Below are positions 50,590-59,990 of a stretch of DNA of 64,000 bases, piece after piece; within the stretch, counting starts at the first letter, position 1, and each line of letters starts with the position of its first letter. Where the stretch lies: contig NZ_CP043839.1 in assembly GCF_032878955.1 (NCBI RefSeq), positions 3,844,001-3,908,000 on the forward strand. The letters run 5' to 3'. This stretch comes from Butyricimonas paravirosa (lineage in GTDB: Bacteria > Bacteroidota > Bacteroidia > Bacteroidales > Marinifilaceae). Both the position numbers and the translations under genes were made by a program. A model generated the notes under the pieces. It ran no database searches. It was not told the DNA's origin and worked only from the letters and a program-made list of their open reading frames with translations.

Positions 50590-52146
50590 TCAATTGCCTT
50601 TCAGCATTAACTCGATAAACGGATTGTAATAATTGGCACCTCTGGCTGCAACTCCGTCAAGTCCTTTACCGCCATTCTTCGGACGTTTCACGTCACCGAA
50701 GATTCCTTTTTCCAAAGCGGTGAAAAGACCTTCACGTTCAATGTTCTCAAGTAATGCGATAGCGTTGTTCAATACTTCTTTGGCACGACTTTGGATGATA
50801 CCGTCCTTTTTGAACTCTACCTCGTCACCGATATTCTTCATGTTACCGAAGATATACTTGGCATTCTCGATAGAAAGATAACGGTCGGACATGAACGGTG
50901 TGTGGATAGCTTCTGTCGGCATACCCAATAATTGGATTCCTTGTGAAGTCCAGATTCCGATCATGTTGAAAAGTGCATCCTGAATGTGTCCGCGGAAAAT
51001 ATTTCCCGTCATGAATTTGGTTGGAGGCATATATTTTAAAGTGGCTTTCGGGAAAATCTCACGGGTCATTTGAGCCTGAGACAATTCCAGTAAGAAACCG
51101 TTTTCAAGAGACGGGTCCATTTCGAAAGCGTGTCCTAATCCCATTTGTTCTTCTTTCAGTCCGGCGATCAAGGCCAATTGCTCGTTGATCAAGTCGGATG
51201 CCAGCACGGTGTGTGCCTGTTCCACGGCATCAGCGGTTGTCAGGTAGTTGTCCTCTCCGGTGTTGATGATCACCCCGGCGAATCCGTTGATTACCCTTGA
51301 CATGAACTGGTCAACCAGTGTACGTTGCATATTAATATCCCGGAACAAGATCCCGTAAAGAGCGTCGTTCAACATCACGTCCAAACCTTCCAAGGCTCCC
51401 ATTGCCGCGATTTCCGGCATACACAGGCCGGAGCAATAGTTACACAAGCGAATGTAACGGCCTACTTCTTCGCCCACTTCATCCAAAGCCTTACGCATGA
51501 TGCGGAAGTTTTCTTGTGTAGCGAATGTTCCCCCGAATCCTTCCGTGGTAGCTCCATAAGGCACGTAATCCAACAAACTCTGCCCTGTTGTACGGATTAC
51601 GGCAATGATGTCAGCCCCCTGACGTGCGGCAGCCTGTGCCTGTACCACGTCTTCGTAGATATTTCCGGTAGCCACGATCACGTAGAGGTAAGGTTTCGGA
51701 CCTTCCCCGATCGTGTTCAAGTAGTTTTCCTTCTTGGCACGGCGATCACTGATCCGTTTGATACTTGCGTCAACGTGTGGTTTCAGTGCGGCTTTAATCT
51801 CATCTGTCGGGTGAACGGGTAACGTGGTGATGTCCAGAGTCCCCTCTGCAACTTTCTCTGCAATTTGTTGCGGGTTCATTCCGGTTTCCACGATAGCGTT
51901 TCCGAGGAAGAATAGGATACCTTCACCTAACACGCCTTTGTCTTTGATCTCATCTACCAGCACGTTGGGTAGGGGCACGGTGTTAGCGTCGACCCCGTCA
52001 ATACCGAGCAAACGGCATAACGTACGCTCAACGGCAACGGTAGAGTATTGTTCCACGAATTTTTGTACATCGTCGGCTATCTTCCGGGCCACGTCCTTCG
52101 CGTGTGCCACTTTGGTGAAATCAAGCCCTAGTTTACTGTTCTGCAT
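50590..52146 (-). CDS. kamD: Lysine 5,6-aminomutase, alpha subunit
   Basis: TIM-barrel catalytic subunit, 518 aa, family length. Recognisable stretches are YLYVIVATGNIYEDVVQAQA with QGADIIAVIRTTGQSLLDYV, and a later LPMPP-like TLKYMPPTKFMTGNIFRGHI segment. Its partner kamE follows, and the MutS-like KamC gene precedes it by 15 bp. Confidence 0.95.
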   Translation of the reverse strand: MQNSKLGLDFTKVAHAKDVARKIADDVQKFVEQYSTVAVERTLCRLLGIDGVDANTVPLPNVLVDEIKDKGVLGEGILFFLGNAIVETGMNPQQIAEKVAEGTLDITTLPVHPTDEIKAALKPHVDASIKRISDRRAKKENYLNTIGEGPKPYLYVIVATGNIYEDVVQAQAAARQGADIIAVIRTTGQSLLDYVPYGATTEGFGGTFATQENFRIMRKALDEVGEEVGRYIRLCNYCSGLCMPEIAAMGALEGLDVMLNDALYGILFRDINMQRTLVDQFMSRVINGFAGVIINTGEDNYLTTADAVEQAHTVLASDLINEQLALIAGLKEEQMGLGHAFEMDPSLENGFLLELSQAQMTREIFPKATLKYMPPTKFMTGNIFRGHIQDALFNMIGIWTSQGIQLLGMPTEAIHTPFMSDRYLSIENAKYIFGNMKNIGDEVEFKKDGIIQSRAKEVLNNAIALLENIEREGLFTALEKGIFGDVKRPKNGGKGLDGVAARGANYYNPFIELMLKGN

Positions 52147-52161
52147 ATCTTTGTTCTGTTA

Positions 52162-53574
52162 TTAATTTCTGTTCTTCTCTTCGTCATCCAAAAACTCCTC
52201 TGCTTTGTCCAACAATTCTTCGTCAACGCCCAGAATACGGGCGATGCGCATGGCTTCTTGCGGCACGGAGTCGTGAGTATCTTCGATTAGCGAGTAATCG
52301 ATGAACTCGTTTATATTATTGATGGTCAATTGACCTTTCACGTGTTCTTTTACAAATCCTTTTACCCGCATTTTTTTACAATGGGCTTTGATCCCGCTGT
52401 AATGGCTGGTAATCAAGGAGCGGGCTCCTTTATCCGTCAAGAAGTCGAGCATGGCATTCACGATTGCTTTCCCTTCCGTGGGGTTGGTGGTTCTAGCCAG
52501 TTCATCAATCAGGATCAAGGCGTTTTTACCTGCTTTCACGTCTTGCACGATAGCATTTACCCGTAGCATTTCCGAGGCATACGAGGACAGTCCGCTTAAT
52601 TCGGATTGCTCGTCCCCGATGCAAAGGAGAACTTCGTCAACCAAGGCAATCTCGGCTTGTTCTGCCGGAACGTAAAAACCAAATTGGAATAGCGCTTGTG
52701 ACAGTGCCACGGTTTTCAGGATAACGCTTTTCCCGGCCATATTGGCTCCGGTAATTAAACAGGCTCCTTGCTCGATGTCAATGTCAATTGCCTGGAATTT
52801 CTTGCCTTCCTGCCAAAGAACCTCTTTTACTTGTGGGTTGAATATTTTTATATAGCGAGTTGTGCCAGAGGAAATTTCCGGTTTGCACAACTGCATATCA
52901 ATGGTCTGTTGGGCTTTTGCCAACAAGATATCTAAAGTTGCCGTGTTTGTCAGGGCTTCATTAATTTCTTTTTTATAGGGATGAATCTGTTCAGATAACT
53001 TTTCCCGGATTTGGTCTTCTAATTCTGTGTGTTCGAATTGAAGTTGATCCAGTACTCGTTCTTCTGTTTTTTCATCCATTTTGAGCGTCTTCATTTTTGC
53101 CCGCAGGGCTGCCAGTTCCGGGGAATAGGCATCGTACACGTAAAAATGAGGAATACGCATCTTTTCGGGATCTAGAATGTTTACTACCGGTTCCAAGTCC
53201 GGGAGTGAAACAACCGTGATATTTGCTGATAGGAGCAATTCCCGCATCTCCACGACCAGCAAAGAAAAAGCTTTTAATTCAAATAGTTCAATGTCATCCA
53301 GTATCTGTGATTCCGTCACCCGGTTCGCTGTTCCCCGGACATCCTTCACTTGCATCAGTTTGACTTTGATCTTGGTAATGGTGTCTGTTAGTTCGGAGGT
53401 TTGTAGAATATTGCGCATGACCTCGGTTTTGTCCAATTCCTGGGCAATTGCTTCCGGGGTACGCAAATAAGGTAATGTGTTCAAGATCCGTTTCGCCAGA
53501 CCGGATTGAATTTCCAGTTTGTCGATCATGAATCTGAATCCGTTAATTTCTTCTATGGCACTTCTTAAAAACAC
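52162..53574 (-). CDS. kamC: MutS-related ATPase KamC, aminomutase reactivase
   Basis: 470 aa. MutS-like ATPase without the mismatch-binding domain: a helical region with a probable coiled coil (about 155-200), Walker A GANMAGKS (276-283), ILIDELARTTNPTEG (Walker B) and SLITSHYSGI. In lysine-fermenting bacteria a MutS-like protein is encoded with the aminomutase and is annotated as reactivase ATPase KamC, thought to exchange damaged cobalamin with KamB. The context here is the same. It is not a DNA repair protein on this evidence. Confidence 0.88.
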   Translation of the reverse strand: MFLRSAIEEINGFRFMIDKLEIQSGLAKRILNTLPYLRTPEAIAQELDKTEVMRNILQTSELTDTITKIKVKLMQVKDVRGTANRVTESQILDDIELFELKAFSLLVVEMRELLLSANITVVSLPDLEPVVNILDPEKMRIPHFYVYDAYSPELAALRAKMKTLKMDEKTEERVLDQLQFEHTELEDQIREKLSEQIHPYKKEINEALTNTATLDILLAKAQQTIDMQLCKPEISSGTTRYIKIFNPQVKEVLWQEGKKFQAIDIDIEQGACLITGANMAGKSVILKTVALSQALFQFGFYVPAEQAEIALVDEVLLCIGDEQSELSGLSSYASEMLRVNAIVQDVKAGKNALILIDELARTTNPTEGKAIVNAMLDFLTDKGARSLITSHYSGIKAHCKKMRVKGFVKEHVKGQLTINNINEFIDYSLIEDTHDSVPQEAMRIARILGVDEELLDKAEEFLDDEEKNRN

Positions 53575-53615
53575 CGCTACTAATTTTAGATTTAATGATT
53601 TATGATTTTAGATTG

Positions 53616-53700
53616 AACTCCCTCCCGGCTTTGCCGTGCTCCCTCTATAAACAGAGGGAGAGTTGGAATACTCATCGTTTTCGGGAAACATTTCATTCTA
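53616..53700. repeat. GTTTATAGAGG-family hairpin module
   Basis: CTCCCTCCCGGCTTTGCCGT followed by the CTCCCTCT/AGAGGGAG hairpin (about 53639-53660) and the tail GGAATACTCATCGTTTTCGG...TTTCATTCTA. Almost the same module occurs at 42346-42431. Lies between kamB and kamC. Confidence 0.82.
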
Positions 53701-53718
53701 AATTCTACATTTTAAATT

Positions 53719-54723
53719 CTACATTTTCTTCACGTCATAAACAGGAATTCCCAAGCTCTCTTGCATGGCTACTCTTAGTTCGTCGGAATCCAAACAATAG
53801 CCTTCCGGAGATTGGGGATTGATGCAAACGGCCAGTAGTTTACTTTTTTGCAATACCTTCATGGTACCACCTTTTTTAAGGAAGGCGTAGTATGTTTCCA
53901 TGGAGGCAAACATTTTGGTGAAATCACGGATGATCAATGTGATCTCCTTGATTTGTTTCTGCTGCCGTAGGAATTGCAATAATTTATCACTGATGGCGCC
54001 TGCCACGTATAACGTGTTCCCGTACTTGAAAACTTCGTCTTTGTTATTTTCAAGCATAAACACGGAAGGTATGTTCAGATCGTGAACTTTCCCGTTTTCG
54101 TCAATGGACCACATCCCCTGCTCGATGTCAATCAGTTGCCGGATAATTTCCGGCTCTGCTTTCTCCAAGCAAATGAGGTCATACACGTATTTTGTTTTTC
54201 TAACCAATTGAGGAATGTTACAAGATACCGCGGCTCCCGTGGCTAACACCATGGCTTCCGTCACAGCCGGAGAGCTGAGACTGAGGCGGGAGAGTGCCCC
54301 GTCGACGATGGTGGTATCCACGTCGAAACGTTTCATCTCTTGGATGAGGGCTTTCAATGATCCCGTGTCGGCAGGCCCTGATAACAAGGCTTTTCCCGAA
54401 CTGACAGCTCTGGCGGTTACCAGACGTCCTAACGAGGTTTGTTGTGTGCTGACATCCATGATCTCTGCCACCAGACGTTTAGATCGGTAATGCATCTCCG
54501 ACGTGATGAATATCATGTCTTCAAAGATTTCAATTTCCGGCTTGGGCGTTTGGCAAACCTGATCCCTGTTTTCCCCGTCGATGCCTATTGAGGTAAGGGC
54601 GAAACGCTTTCCCGTATTCTTCACTTTCCGAAGAATATAGTTCAGACATTCCGTTTTTCCGGCATTTTTTGCCAGACCCACGATTGCTATACTATTGTAT
54701 TTTAGAATCTCCTCGATAAACAT
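53719..54723 (-). CDS. kamB: KamB, putative aminomutase reactivase subunit
   Basis: 334 aa. P-loop AIVGLAKNAGKTECLNYIL (about 13-31) at the N-terminus, VDTTIVDGALSRLSLSSPAVTEAMVLATGAAV in the middle, and a Cys-containing C-terminal part (AVCINPQSPEGYCLDS). The family is found next to MutS-like KamC in lysine 5,6-aminomutase operons, and the pair is regarded as a reactivating chaperone. Mechanism is known poorly; assignment is by gene context and overall pattern. Confidence 0.82.
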   Translation of the reverse strand: MFIEEILKYNSIAIVGLAKNAGKTECLNYILRKVKNTGKRFALTSIGIDGENRDQVCQTPKPEIEIFEDMIFITSEMHYRSKRLVAEIMDVSTQQTSLGRLVTARAVSSGKALLSGPADTGSLKALIQEMKRFDVDTTIVDGALSRLSLSSPAVTEAMVLATGAAVSCNIPQLVRKTKYVYDLICLEKAEPEIIRQLIDIEQGMWSIDENGKVHDLNIPSVFMLENNKDEVFKYGNTLYVAGAISDKLLQFLRQQKQIKEITLIIRDFTKMFASMETYYAFLKKGGTMKVLQKSKLLAVCINPQSPEGYCLDSDELRVAMQESLGIPVYDVKKM

Positions 54724-54743
54724 TGGTTATTGATGATTTATTG

Positions 54744-54812
54744 ATTAAGTGATTCTGTGATTTCCAGAGAAGAGACTAAATCACTTAATCGGAAATCACG
54801 GAATCACTTAAT
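54744..54812. repeat. 22-bp inverted repeat between kamA and kamB
   Basis: ATTAAGTGATTCTGTGATTT (54744 on) and its complement ending at 54812 match at 21 of 22 positions with a 25-nt loop. A strong hairpin in the kamA-kamB intercistronic mRNA; no T-run follows on the minus strand. Confidence 0.7.
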
Positions 54813-54816
54813 TATT

Positions 54817-56061
54817 TTATTCGTGATGATTTCTCTCGTTACGAGCCAAATGTTTCGGTTCGATGGAGAGCATATCGCCATTTAACAGAGCGGCAACACC
54901 TTCTTTGCGAGCTCGCTCACATTCCGGGCAGTGGCACTCTTCCTTGTAATCTGTCGGTTCCGTGTAGGTCGTGATAACACCTTCGTAGTTTCTCAATACA
55001 ACCCGGTTCGGAGATTGAGAGATCACGTAGTTCGGCATTACCGGGGTCTTACCACCACCACCGGGTGCGTCAACCACGAACGTGGGAACAGCATATCCGG
55101 AAGTGTGTCCGCGTAAGTTCTCGATGATCTCGATACCTTTGGAAACCGGAGTACGGAAGTGTTCGATACCCATGGAAAGGTCACATTGATAGATGTAGTA
55201 CGGACGAACACGCATTTTTACCAATCCGTGCATTAATTTCTTCATCACGTAGGTACAATCGTTGATACCTCTCAGTAACACGGTCTGGTTTCCTAACGGA
55301 ATACCTGCATCAGCTAGGCGAGCGCAAGCGGCAGCTGATTCTTCTGTGATTTCGCTCGGGTGATTGAAGTGGGTATTTAACCAGATCGGGTGATATTTTT
55401 TCAGCATATTCACTAACTCCGGGGTAATTCTTTGTGGGCATACTACCGGTGTCCGGCTACCGATACGGATGATTTCCACGTGAGGAATAGCTCTCAAACG
55501 GCTGATAATATACTCCAAACGATCGTCGCTTACCAACAATGCGTCACCACCGGACAACAGCACGTCTCTTACTTGCGGAGTCTTGGCGATGTACTCGATA
55601 CATCTGTCAATACGTTCGGTCGGGGAGGCACTGTCTTTTTGTCCTGCAAAACGTCTGCGGGTACAGTGACGGCAGTACATGGAACATTGGTCCGTGATCA
55701 GGAACAACACTCGGTCCGGATAACGGTGAGTTAATCCCGGTACGGGAGAATCGCTGTCTTCGTGTAACGGGTCTTCCAAGTCTGCGCTGGCTTTGTGTAA
55801 CTCCAATGCAGAAGGAACGGCTTGTTTGCGTATCGGGCAATGCGGGTCGTTCTTGTCGATTAAACTTAAATAATACGGGGTGATCGCCATTCTCAGCATT
55901 TGTAATGCTTTACGAATACCCTCTTCTTCGCTGGGATCCAGATCAAGATATTTTTTTAATTGATCCACAGTCTCGATTCTGTTTTTCACTTGCCATTTCC
56001 AGTCGTTCCATTGTTCATCTGTTACTTCCGGAAAAAATTCTTTTCGTCTGCTTTCAGCCAT
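54817..56061 (-). CDS. kamA: Lysine 2,3-aminomutase
   Basis: Radical SAM, PLP-dependent conversion of L-lysine to L-beta-lysine, the first step of lysine fermentation. 414 aa, full length. The 4Fe-4S motif CSMYCRHC gives C126, C130 and C133, and the PLP lysine is K338 in VVDAPGGGGKTPVMPNYV; both are one residue off the clostridial numbering. A C-terminal zinc-type CPECERARKE cluster is also present. Confidence 0.96.
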   Translation of the reverse strand: MAESRRKEFFPEVTDEQWNDWKWQVKNRIETVDQLKKYLDLDPSEEEGIRKALQMLRMAITPYYLSLIDKNDPHCPIRKQAVPSALELHKASADLEDPLHEDSDSPVPGLTHRYPDRVLFLITDQCSMYCRHCTRRRFAGQKDSASPTERIDRCIEYIAKTPQVRDVLLSGGDALLVSDDRLEYIISRLRAIPHVEIIRIGSRTPVVCPQRITPELVNMLKKYHPIWLNTHFNHPSEITEESAAACARLADAGIPLGNQTVLLRGINDCTYVMKKLMHGLVKMRVRPYYIYQCDLSMGIEHFRTPVSKGIEIIENLRGHTSGYAVPTFVVDAPGGGGKTPVMPNYVISQSPNRVVLRNYEGVITTYTEPTDYKEECHCPECERARKEGVAALLNGDMLSIEPKHLARNERNHHE

Positions 56062-56166
56062 CTCAGTTTATTTATTTTAGATTTTATGATTTTAAATTTT
56101 AAATTGCCATAAGCGCTTTTTAAATTTTAGATTTTAGATTCCAGCTGTGCGGGGCGACGCTTTAAC

Positions 56167-56280
56167 AACCCCCTCTAACTCCCCCTTACACAGGGGGAGA
56201 TACGCTGCATTGTTGCATTGTGGCGTCTTCTTGCGTTTGTTTCTCCCCCTGTGTAAGGGGGAGCCAGAGGGGGTAGTTCT
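56167..56280. repeat. GC-rich inverted-repeat element upstream of kamA
   Basis: Arms at about 56164-56200 and 56242-56278 are near-perfect inverted copies (CCCCTCTAACTCCCCCTTAC and complement), each also a local hairpin CTCCCCCTTACACAGGGGGA. The loop is about 41 bp. It lies between the second kdd and kamA. Confidence 0.8.
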
Positions 56281-56360
56281 TTCATCCTAAATTCTAAACT
56301 TTAAACTCTAAACTCTAAACTTCATTAAAACTTTTATCTTTTAATTTTTATCTTTTATCT

Positions 56361-56383
56361 ATAAAATCGCATCGCGATTTTAT
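56361..56383 (-). terminator. Hairpin at the end of the second kdd
   Basis: ATAAAATCGC and GCGATTTTAT around ATC form a perfect stem overlapping the stop codon at 56380-56382. No downstream T-run on the minus strand. Confidence 0.45.
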
Positions 56384-57420
56384 TTCACGTATAGTCTATT
56401 AAATAGTTCCCGAATCTCCTCAGACTCCCGAATGATACTCAATGTCAGTTCGGCGTGTCCTTTGGCGTATCCGTTCCCCACGATTAAATTTATATCTTTT
56501 CCTACTCCTTCGGCTCCCAATGCCGCTTTCGTAAAGCTGGTCGCCATGGAGAAGAAATAAACGCATCCTTGTCCTTTTGTGACGAGAATCGAGGTCATTT
56601 CTGTCGAGGGAACGTTTACATTGTTAATCGTTACCTCGCAACCTCTTTCCCCTGCAATGGCAGTCACTTTTTTATACACGTCCATCACTTTTGTCGCATC
56701 GGCAACAATAACGTGAGTGGCGAGATTCATCTCTTTAATTCTTCGGGCGTTCTCTTCCGAGTATTCCACCACGATGACCTTTCCGTAAGGTCCAACGTTT
56801 TTCATGGCCTGGTAGCAACAAAGTACTCCAGACTTTCCTCCCCCTCCGATGATACATACCGTATCTCCTTCTTTTACCAGACGGGCCACTTGAGCCGGGG
56901 CCCCAGCCACGTCCAACACGGCTAATGCCAGTTTTTCCGGAATATCATTCGGTAGCACGGCATATAAGCCGCTTTCAAACAGGATCGCTTGTGCGTCCAC
57001 GTCAACCTGATCTGATGCCGGGTCAAGATGCTTGATCTTGTTTATTTTTAATGGGGTCAAGGATAAGGAAACCAGTGTGGCAATTTTATCTCCGACCTTC
57101 AGTGATTTGTCCGGGAAATTAGGCCCGATCTCTTTGACCGTTCCGATAAGCATACCACCCGATCCGGTAACAGGATTTTGCATTTTACCTCTCTCTGCCA
57201 CGATAGAAAGAATCATCTCTTTCATTTTGTCCGCATCCCCGTTACAAGCGCTTTTGATCTGCGTGTAACTGGCCGAATCAATGTTTAATGTTTGCACATC
57301 TATCAGCAATTCGTTGTCATAAATGCTCATCGTGTTATCCAGCTTTAATGCCGGTTGCGGAAGTGTACCTTCCGGAGTAATTACCCTGTGTGTTCCGTAT
57401 CTACAACCCTTGTCCATCAA
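56380..57420 (-). CDS. kdd: L-erythro-3,5-diaminohexanoate dehydrogenase, second copy
   Basis: 346 aa. Oxidative deamination of 3,5-diaminohexanoate to 5-amino-3-oxohexanoate with NAD(P). MDR-like dinucleotide motif VCIIGGGGKSGVLCCYQAMK and GSGGMLIGTVKEIG match the first copy along the whole length, while the regions around residues 45-65 and 225-250 differ. The two copies are separated by a MITE-like element. Both look intact. Confidence 0.88.
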   Translation of the reverse strand: MMDKGCRYGTHRVITPEGTLPQPALKLDNTMSIYDNELLIDVQTLNIDSASYTQIKSACNGDADKMKEMILSIVAERGKMQNPVTGSGGMLIGTVKEIGPNFPDKSLKVGDKIATLVSLSLTPLKINKIKHLDPASDQVDVDAQAILFESGLYAVLPNDIPEKLALAVLDVAGAPAQVARLVKEGDTVCIIGGGGKSGVLCCYQAMKNVGPYGKVIVVEYSEENARRIKEMNLATHVIVADATKVMDVYKKVTAIAGERGCEVTINNVNVPSTEMTSILVTKGQGCVYFFSMATSFTKAALGAEGVGKDINLIVGNGYAKGHAELTLSIIRESEEIRELFNRLYVK

Positions 57421-57453
57421 ATGATTTTAAATTTTAGATTTTAAATTTAATGA

Positions 57454-57622
57454 TTTATGAAGATGTATCAAAAACTCCCTCCCGGCTCCGCCGTACTCCC
57501 TCTATAAACAGAGGGAGAGCTGGTAAATCTTCTTGAAACCGGGTAGTAATTTAACTCCTCCTCTGTTTATAGAGGAGGTGGCAGCTTTGCTGACGGAGGA
57601 GTTTCTGAGACATCTTCATAAA
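57454..57622. mobile_element. MITE-like element between the two kdd genes
   Basis: Perfect 13-bp terminal inverted repeats TTTATGAAGATGT (57454-57466) and ACATCTTCATAAA (57610-57622). The interior carries two GTTTATAGAGG-family hairpins in opposite orientation (about 57496-57518 and 57554-57577) flanked by CCTCCCGGCTCCGCCG and GGCAGCTTTGCTGACGG. 169 bp, no coding capacity. Confidence 0.75.
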
Positions 57623-57634
57623 TACTTAATTATA

Positions 57635-58678
57635 TTAAGCGTAAAGTTCAGTAAAGATCTTTCTCAAAGCTTCGCTTTCTCTCAGTTCTTGAAGAGTGAT
57701 CTCTGCGTGTCCTTTCGTGTAACCGTTACCAACGATCATGGTCACGTCGCTACCAACACCTTCTGCTCCAAGAGCTGCTTTCGTGAAGCTGGTTGCCATA
57801 GAGAAGAAGTAAACAACTCCCGTGTTCTTCGTACAAAGGATAGAAGTCATTTCCGTATCGGTGATGTTCACGTTGTTGATCGTAACGTCGCACATTTCAC
57901 CATTGGTTAACTCCTCGATTTTCTCCATTACCGGAACGGGTTGAGTTGCATCGGCAGAGAATACATAGTCGCAGAAACCAAGTTTCTGTAAACGTTCGGT
58001 ACTCTTTTGGCTGTGGCACAAGCCGATTACTTTACCAGTAACGCCTGCACGTTTTTTAGCCTCGTAACAGCACAACATTCCTGATTTACCACCAGCACCA
58101 ATGATTAACACGGTGTCGCCCGGTTTAACCAATTTAGCGGTTTGAGCGGGGGCTCCTGCCACGTCCAATGCTGACAAGGCCAAGTTTTCAGGAAGATCAG
58201 CCGGGATCTTAGCGTAGATACCACTCTCGAAAAGGATGGCCTTACCGTCGATGTCTACTTGGTCGATGTCCGGGCGAATATCTTTGATCTTGTCAATGCG
58301 AAGCGGGGTCAAAGAAAGAGAAACCAAAGTGGCAATCTTATCACCTTCTTTCAAATCGATTTTGCCTTTCAATGCATCACCGATTTTTTCAACCGTACCT
58401 AACAACATACCGCCTGATCCGGTTACCGGGTTACGATGTTTTCCTTGTTTTGCAACAATGTCCATCATGATTTCAGCGATCTTTGCTTTATCACCACCAG
58501 CTTGTTGCTCGATCTGAGTGAAACTAGCTGAGTCGATATTTAAAGTCTGAACGTCGATCAGGATTTCGTTGTCGTAGATCTCGTCCATGTTGTTGTCAAT
58601 CTTGTTGGCGGGTTGTGGTAATACTCCCTTCGGTTCGATTACACGGTGGGTTCCGTATTTATTTCCTTTCTTTTGCAT
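57635..58678 (-). CDS. kdd: L-erythro-3,5-diaminohexanoate dehydrogenase, first copy
   Basis: 347 aa. THRVIEPKGVLPQPANKIDN at the start, GSGGMLLGTVEKIG, VLIIGAGGKSGMLCCYEAKK (NAD(P)-binding, about 185-204) and VYFFSMATSFTKAALGAEGVG. It stands 32 bp from kce, the next enzyme in the pathway, so it is the likely ancestral copy. Confidence 0.92.
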   Translation of the reverse strand: MQKKGNKYGTHRVIEPKGVLPQPANKIDNNMDEIYDNEILIDVQTLNIDSASFTQIEQQAGGDKAKIAEIMMDIVAKQGKHRNPVTGSGGMLLGTVEKIGDALKGKIDLKEGDKIATLVSLSLTPLRIDKIKDIRPDIDQVDIDGKAILFESGIYAKIPADLPENLALSALDVAGAPAQTAKLVKPGDTVLIIGAGGKSGMLCCYEAKKRAGVTGKVIGLCHSQKSTERLQKLGFCDYVFSADATQPVPVMEKIEELTNGEMCDVTINNVNITDTEMTSILCTKNTGVVYFFSMATSFTKAALGAEGVGSDVTMIVGNGYTKGHAEITLQELRESEALRKIFTELYA

Positions 58679-58710
58679 AGTATAATTAAATTTGAAAATT
58701 TATAAATCGA

Positions 58711-59538
58711 TTATTTTAAAGGTTTTAATCCTAAAATTTCTCTTGCTTCTGCGGAGGTGGCGATCGGACGACCTAATTCTTTGGCGATACGAACCACTTT
58801 GGCAACTAATTCACCATTAGATTTAGCCAACACGCCTCTTTCCAGATAAAGATTGTCTTCAAAACCTACTCTCACATTACCCCCCATTGCGATAGCGGGA
58901 GCTGCAAGCGTGAAAGCATGACGACCGATCCCGGTTGCTGTCCACGTAGAACCTGCGGGAATTGCGTTTACAAGCCAGCAAAGATTCGGTACCGTGGCAG
59001 GAGTACATCCGGGAACACCGAGAACAAAGTTGAATTGCATCGGGGCTCCGGGAACCTGACCTTTTTTAGCCATGGTTAATACGGTGTCAAGATGTCCCAT
59101 TTCGAAACATTCGTATTCCGGTTTGATATTGTTTTCGATCATTCTCTTTCCGAAGTCTCTCATCATCGGCATGGTATTCTCGAACACCTCGTCTCCGAAG
59201 TTACAGGTACCACAATCCAGTGTGGCCATTTCGGGGAATAGTTCTGTCGGCTGAAGACGTTCTTCTGCGGTCATTCCCACGGCTCCTCCGGTAGAGGGGA
59301 TCAAGATCACGTCCGGGCATACCTTATAAATAGCGTCGATACACTCTTTGAAGCGTGCTTTGCTTTGAGTCGGGGTACCGTCATCTTCACGAACGTGAAG
59401 GTGGACAATAGCTGCACCTGCGTCTACAGCGGATTTCGCTTCTCTCACGATCTCTTCTACTGTATAAGGAACGGCGGGGTTTTGTTCTTTGGTGACTTCT
59501 GCCCCGCAAATGGCTGCTGTGATAATTAATTTCTCCAT
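58711..59538 (-). CDS. kce: 3-keto-5-aminohexanoate cleavage enzyme
   Basis: 275 aa, BKACE (DUF849) family TIM barrel. Zinc ligands H46 and H48 in IVHLHVREDDGTP and the conserved E14 agree with the characterised Kce. Cleaves 5-amino-3-oxohexanoate with acetyl-CoA to acetoacetate and 3-aminobutyryl-CoA. Located 14 bp from kal, the next enzyme. Confidence 0.95.
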   Translation of the reverse strand: MEKLIITAAICGAEVTKEQNPAVPYTVEEIVREAKSAVDAGAAIVHLHVREDDGTPTQSKARFKECIDAIYKVCPDVILIPSTGGAVGMTAEERLQPTELFPEMATLDCGTCNFGDEVFENTMPMMRDFGKRMIENNIKPEYECFEMGHLDTVLTMAKKGQVPGAPMQFNFVLGVPGCTPATVPNLCWLVNAIPAGSTWTATGIGRHAFTLAAPAIAMGGNVRVGFEDNLYLERGVLAKSNGELVAKVVRIAKELGRPIATSAEAREILGLKPLK

Positions 59539-59552
59539 AATAATAATTTAGA

Positions 59553-59939
59553 TTATTTCTTTCTCTGGTCTTCTTTTTTCACCACGCAGGTTCCGCTTGC
59601 ACGGCAAACTACGATCGGTTCTTCCAGTACATCTGCTGCCGAAGCCGAAATGTCAGGTCTGGATGCGATTACTTTCTTTGCCTCGAAAACCATTTTCCGA
59701 GAAGTATTTCCTACTTTCACGATCTCTCCGGTAGCCTCGATATAATCTCCGGCATAAACAGGTGCCAAAAACTCCACGTTGTCATAAGCCACAAACAACC
59801 CTTCGTCACCGTCATGCATGATTAATAATTCCGTGGCCACGTCTCCGAACAAATGTACCATGTGAGCCCCGTCAACCAAATTACCACCGTAATGAGCGTC
59901 TTTTGCACTCATTCTTAATCTTATCATTGATTTTTCCAT
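59553..59939 (-). CDS. kal: 3-aminobutyryl-CoA ammonia-lyase
   Basis: 128 aa hot-dog-fold protein. Eliminates ammonia from L-3-aminobutyryl-CoA to give crotonyl-CoA. AHYGGNLVDGAHMVHLFGDVATELLI is the substrate-side helix region, and EFLAPVYAGDYIEATGEIVKVG is the typical hot-dog strand. Positioned between kce and atoD, as in other lysine clusters. Confidence 0.92.
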   Translation of the reverse strand: MEKSMIRLRMSAKDAHYGGNLVDGAHMVHLFGDVATELLIMHDGDEGLFVAYDNVEFLAPVYAGDYIEATGEIVKVGNTSRKMVFEAKKVIASRPDISASAADVLEEPIVVCRASGTCVVKKEDQRKK

Positions 59940-59990
59940 ACTTGTTGATTTTAAATTTTAGATTTTAAATTGAGAACCCATTTCCAATTT

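Noticed and set aside
49776..52165. Long plus-strand open frames opposite kamE and kamD (for example 49776-50294 and 51325-51822)
   Set aside because: They are antisense shadows of highly conserved enzyme genes, with His/Phe/Ser-rich text and no family resemblance.
52162..53574. MutS2-type DNA repair ATPase
   Set aside because: It lacks a Smr or mismatch domain and lies between kamB and kamD, where KamC is expected.
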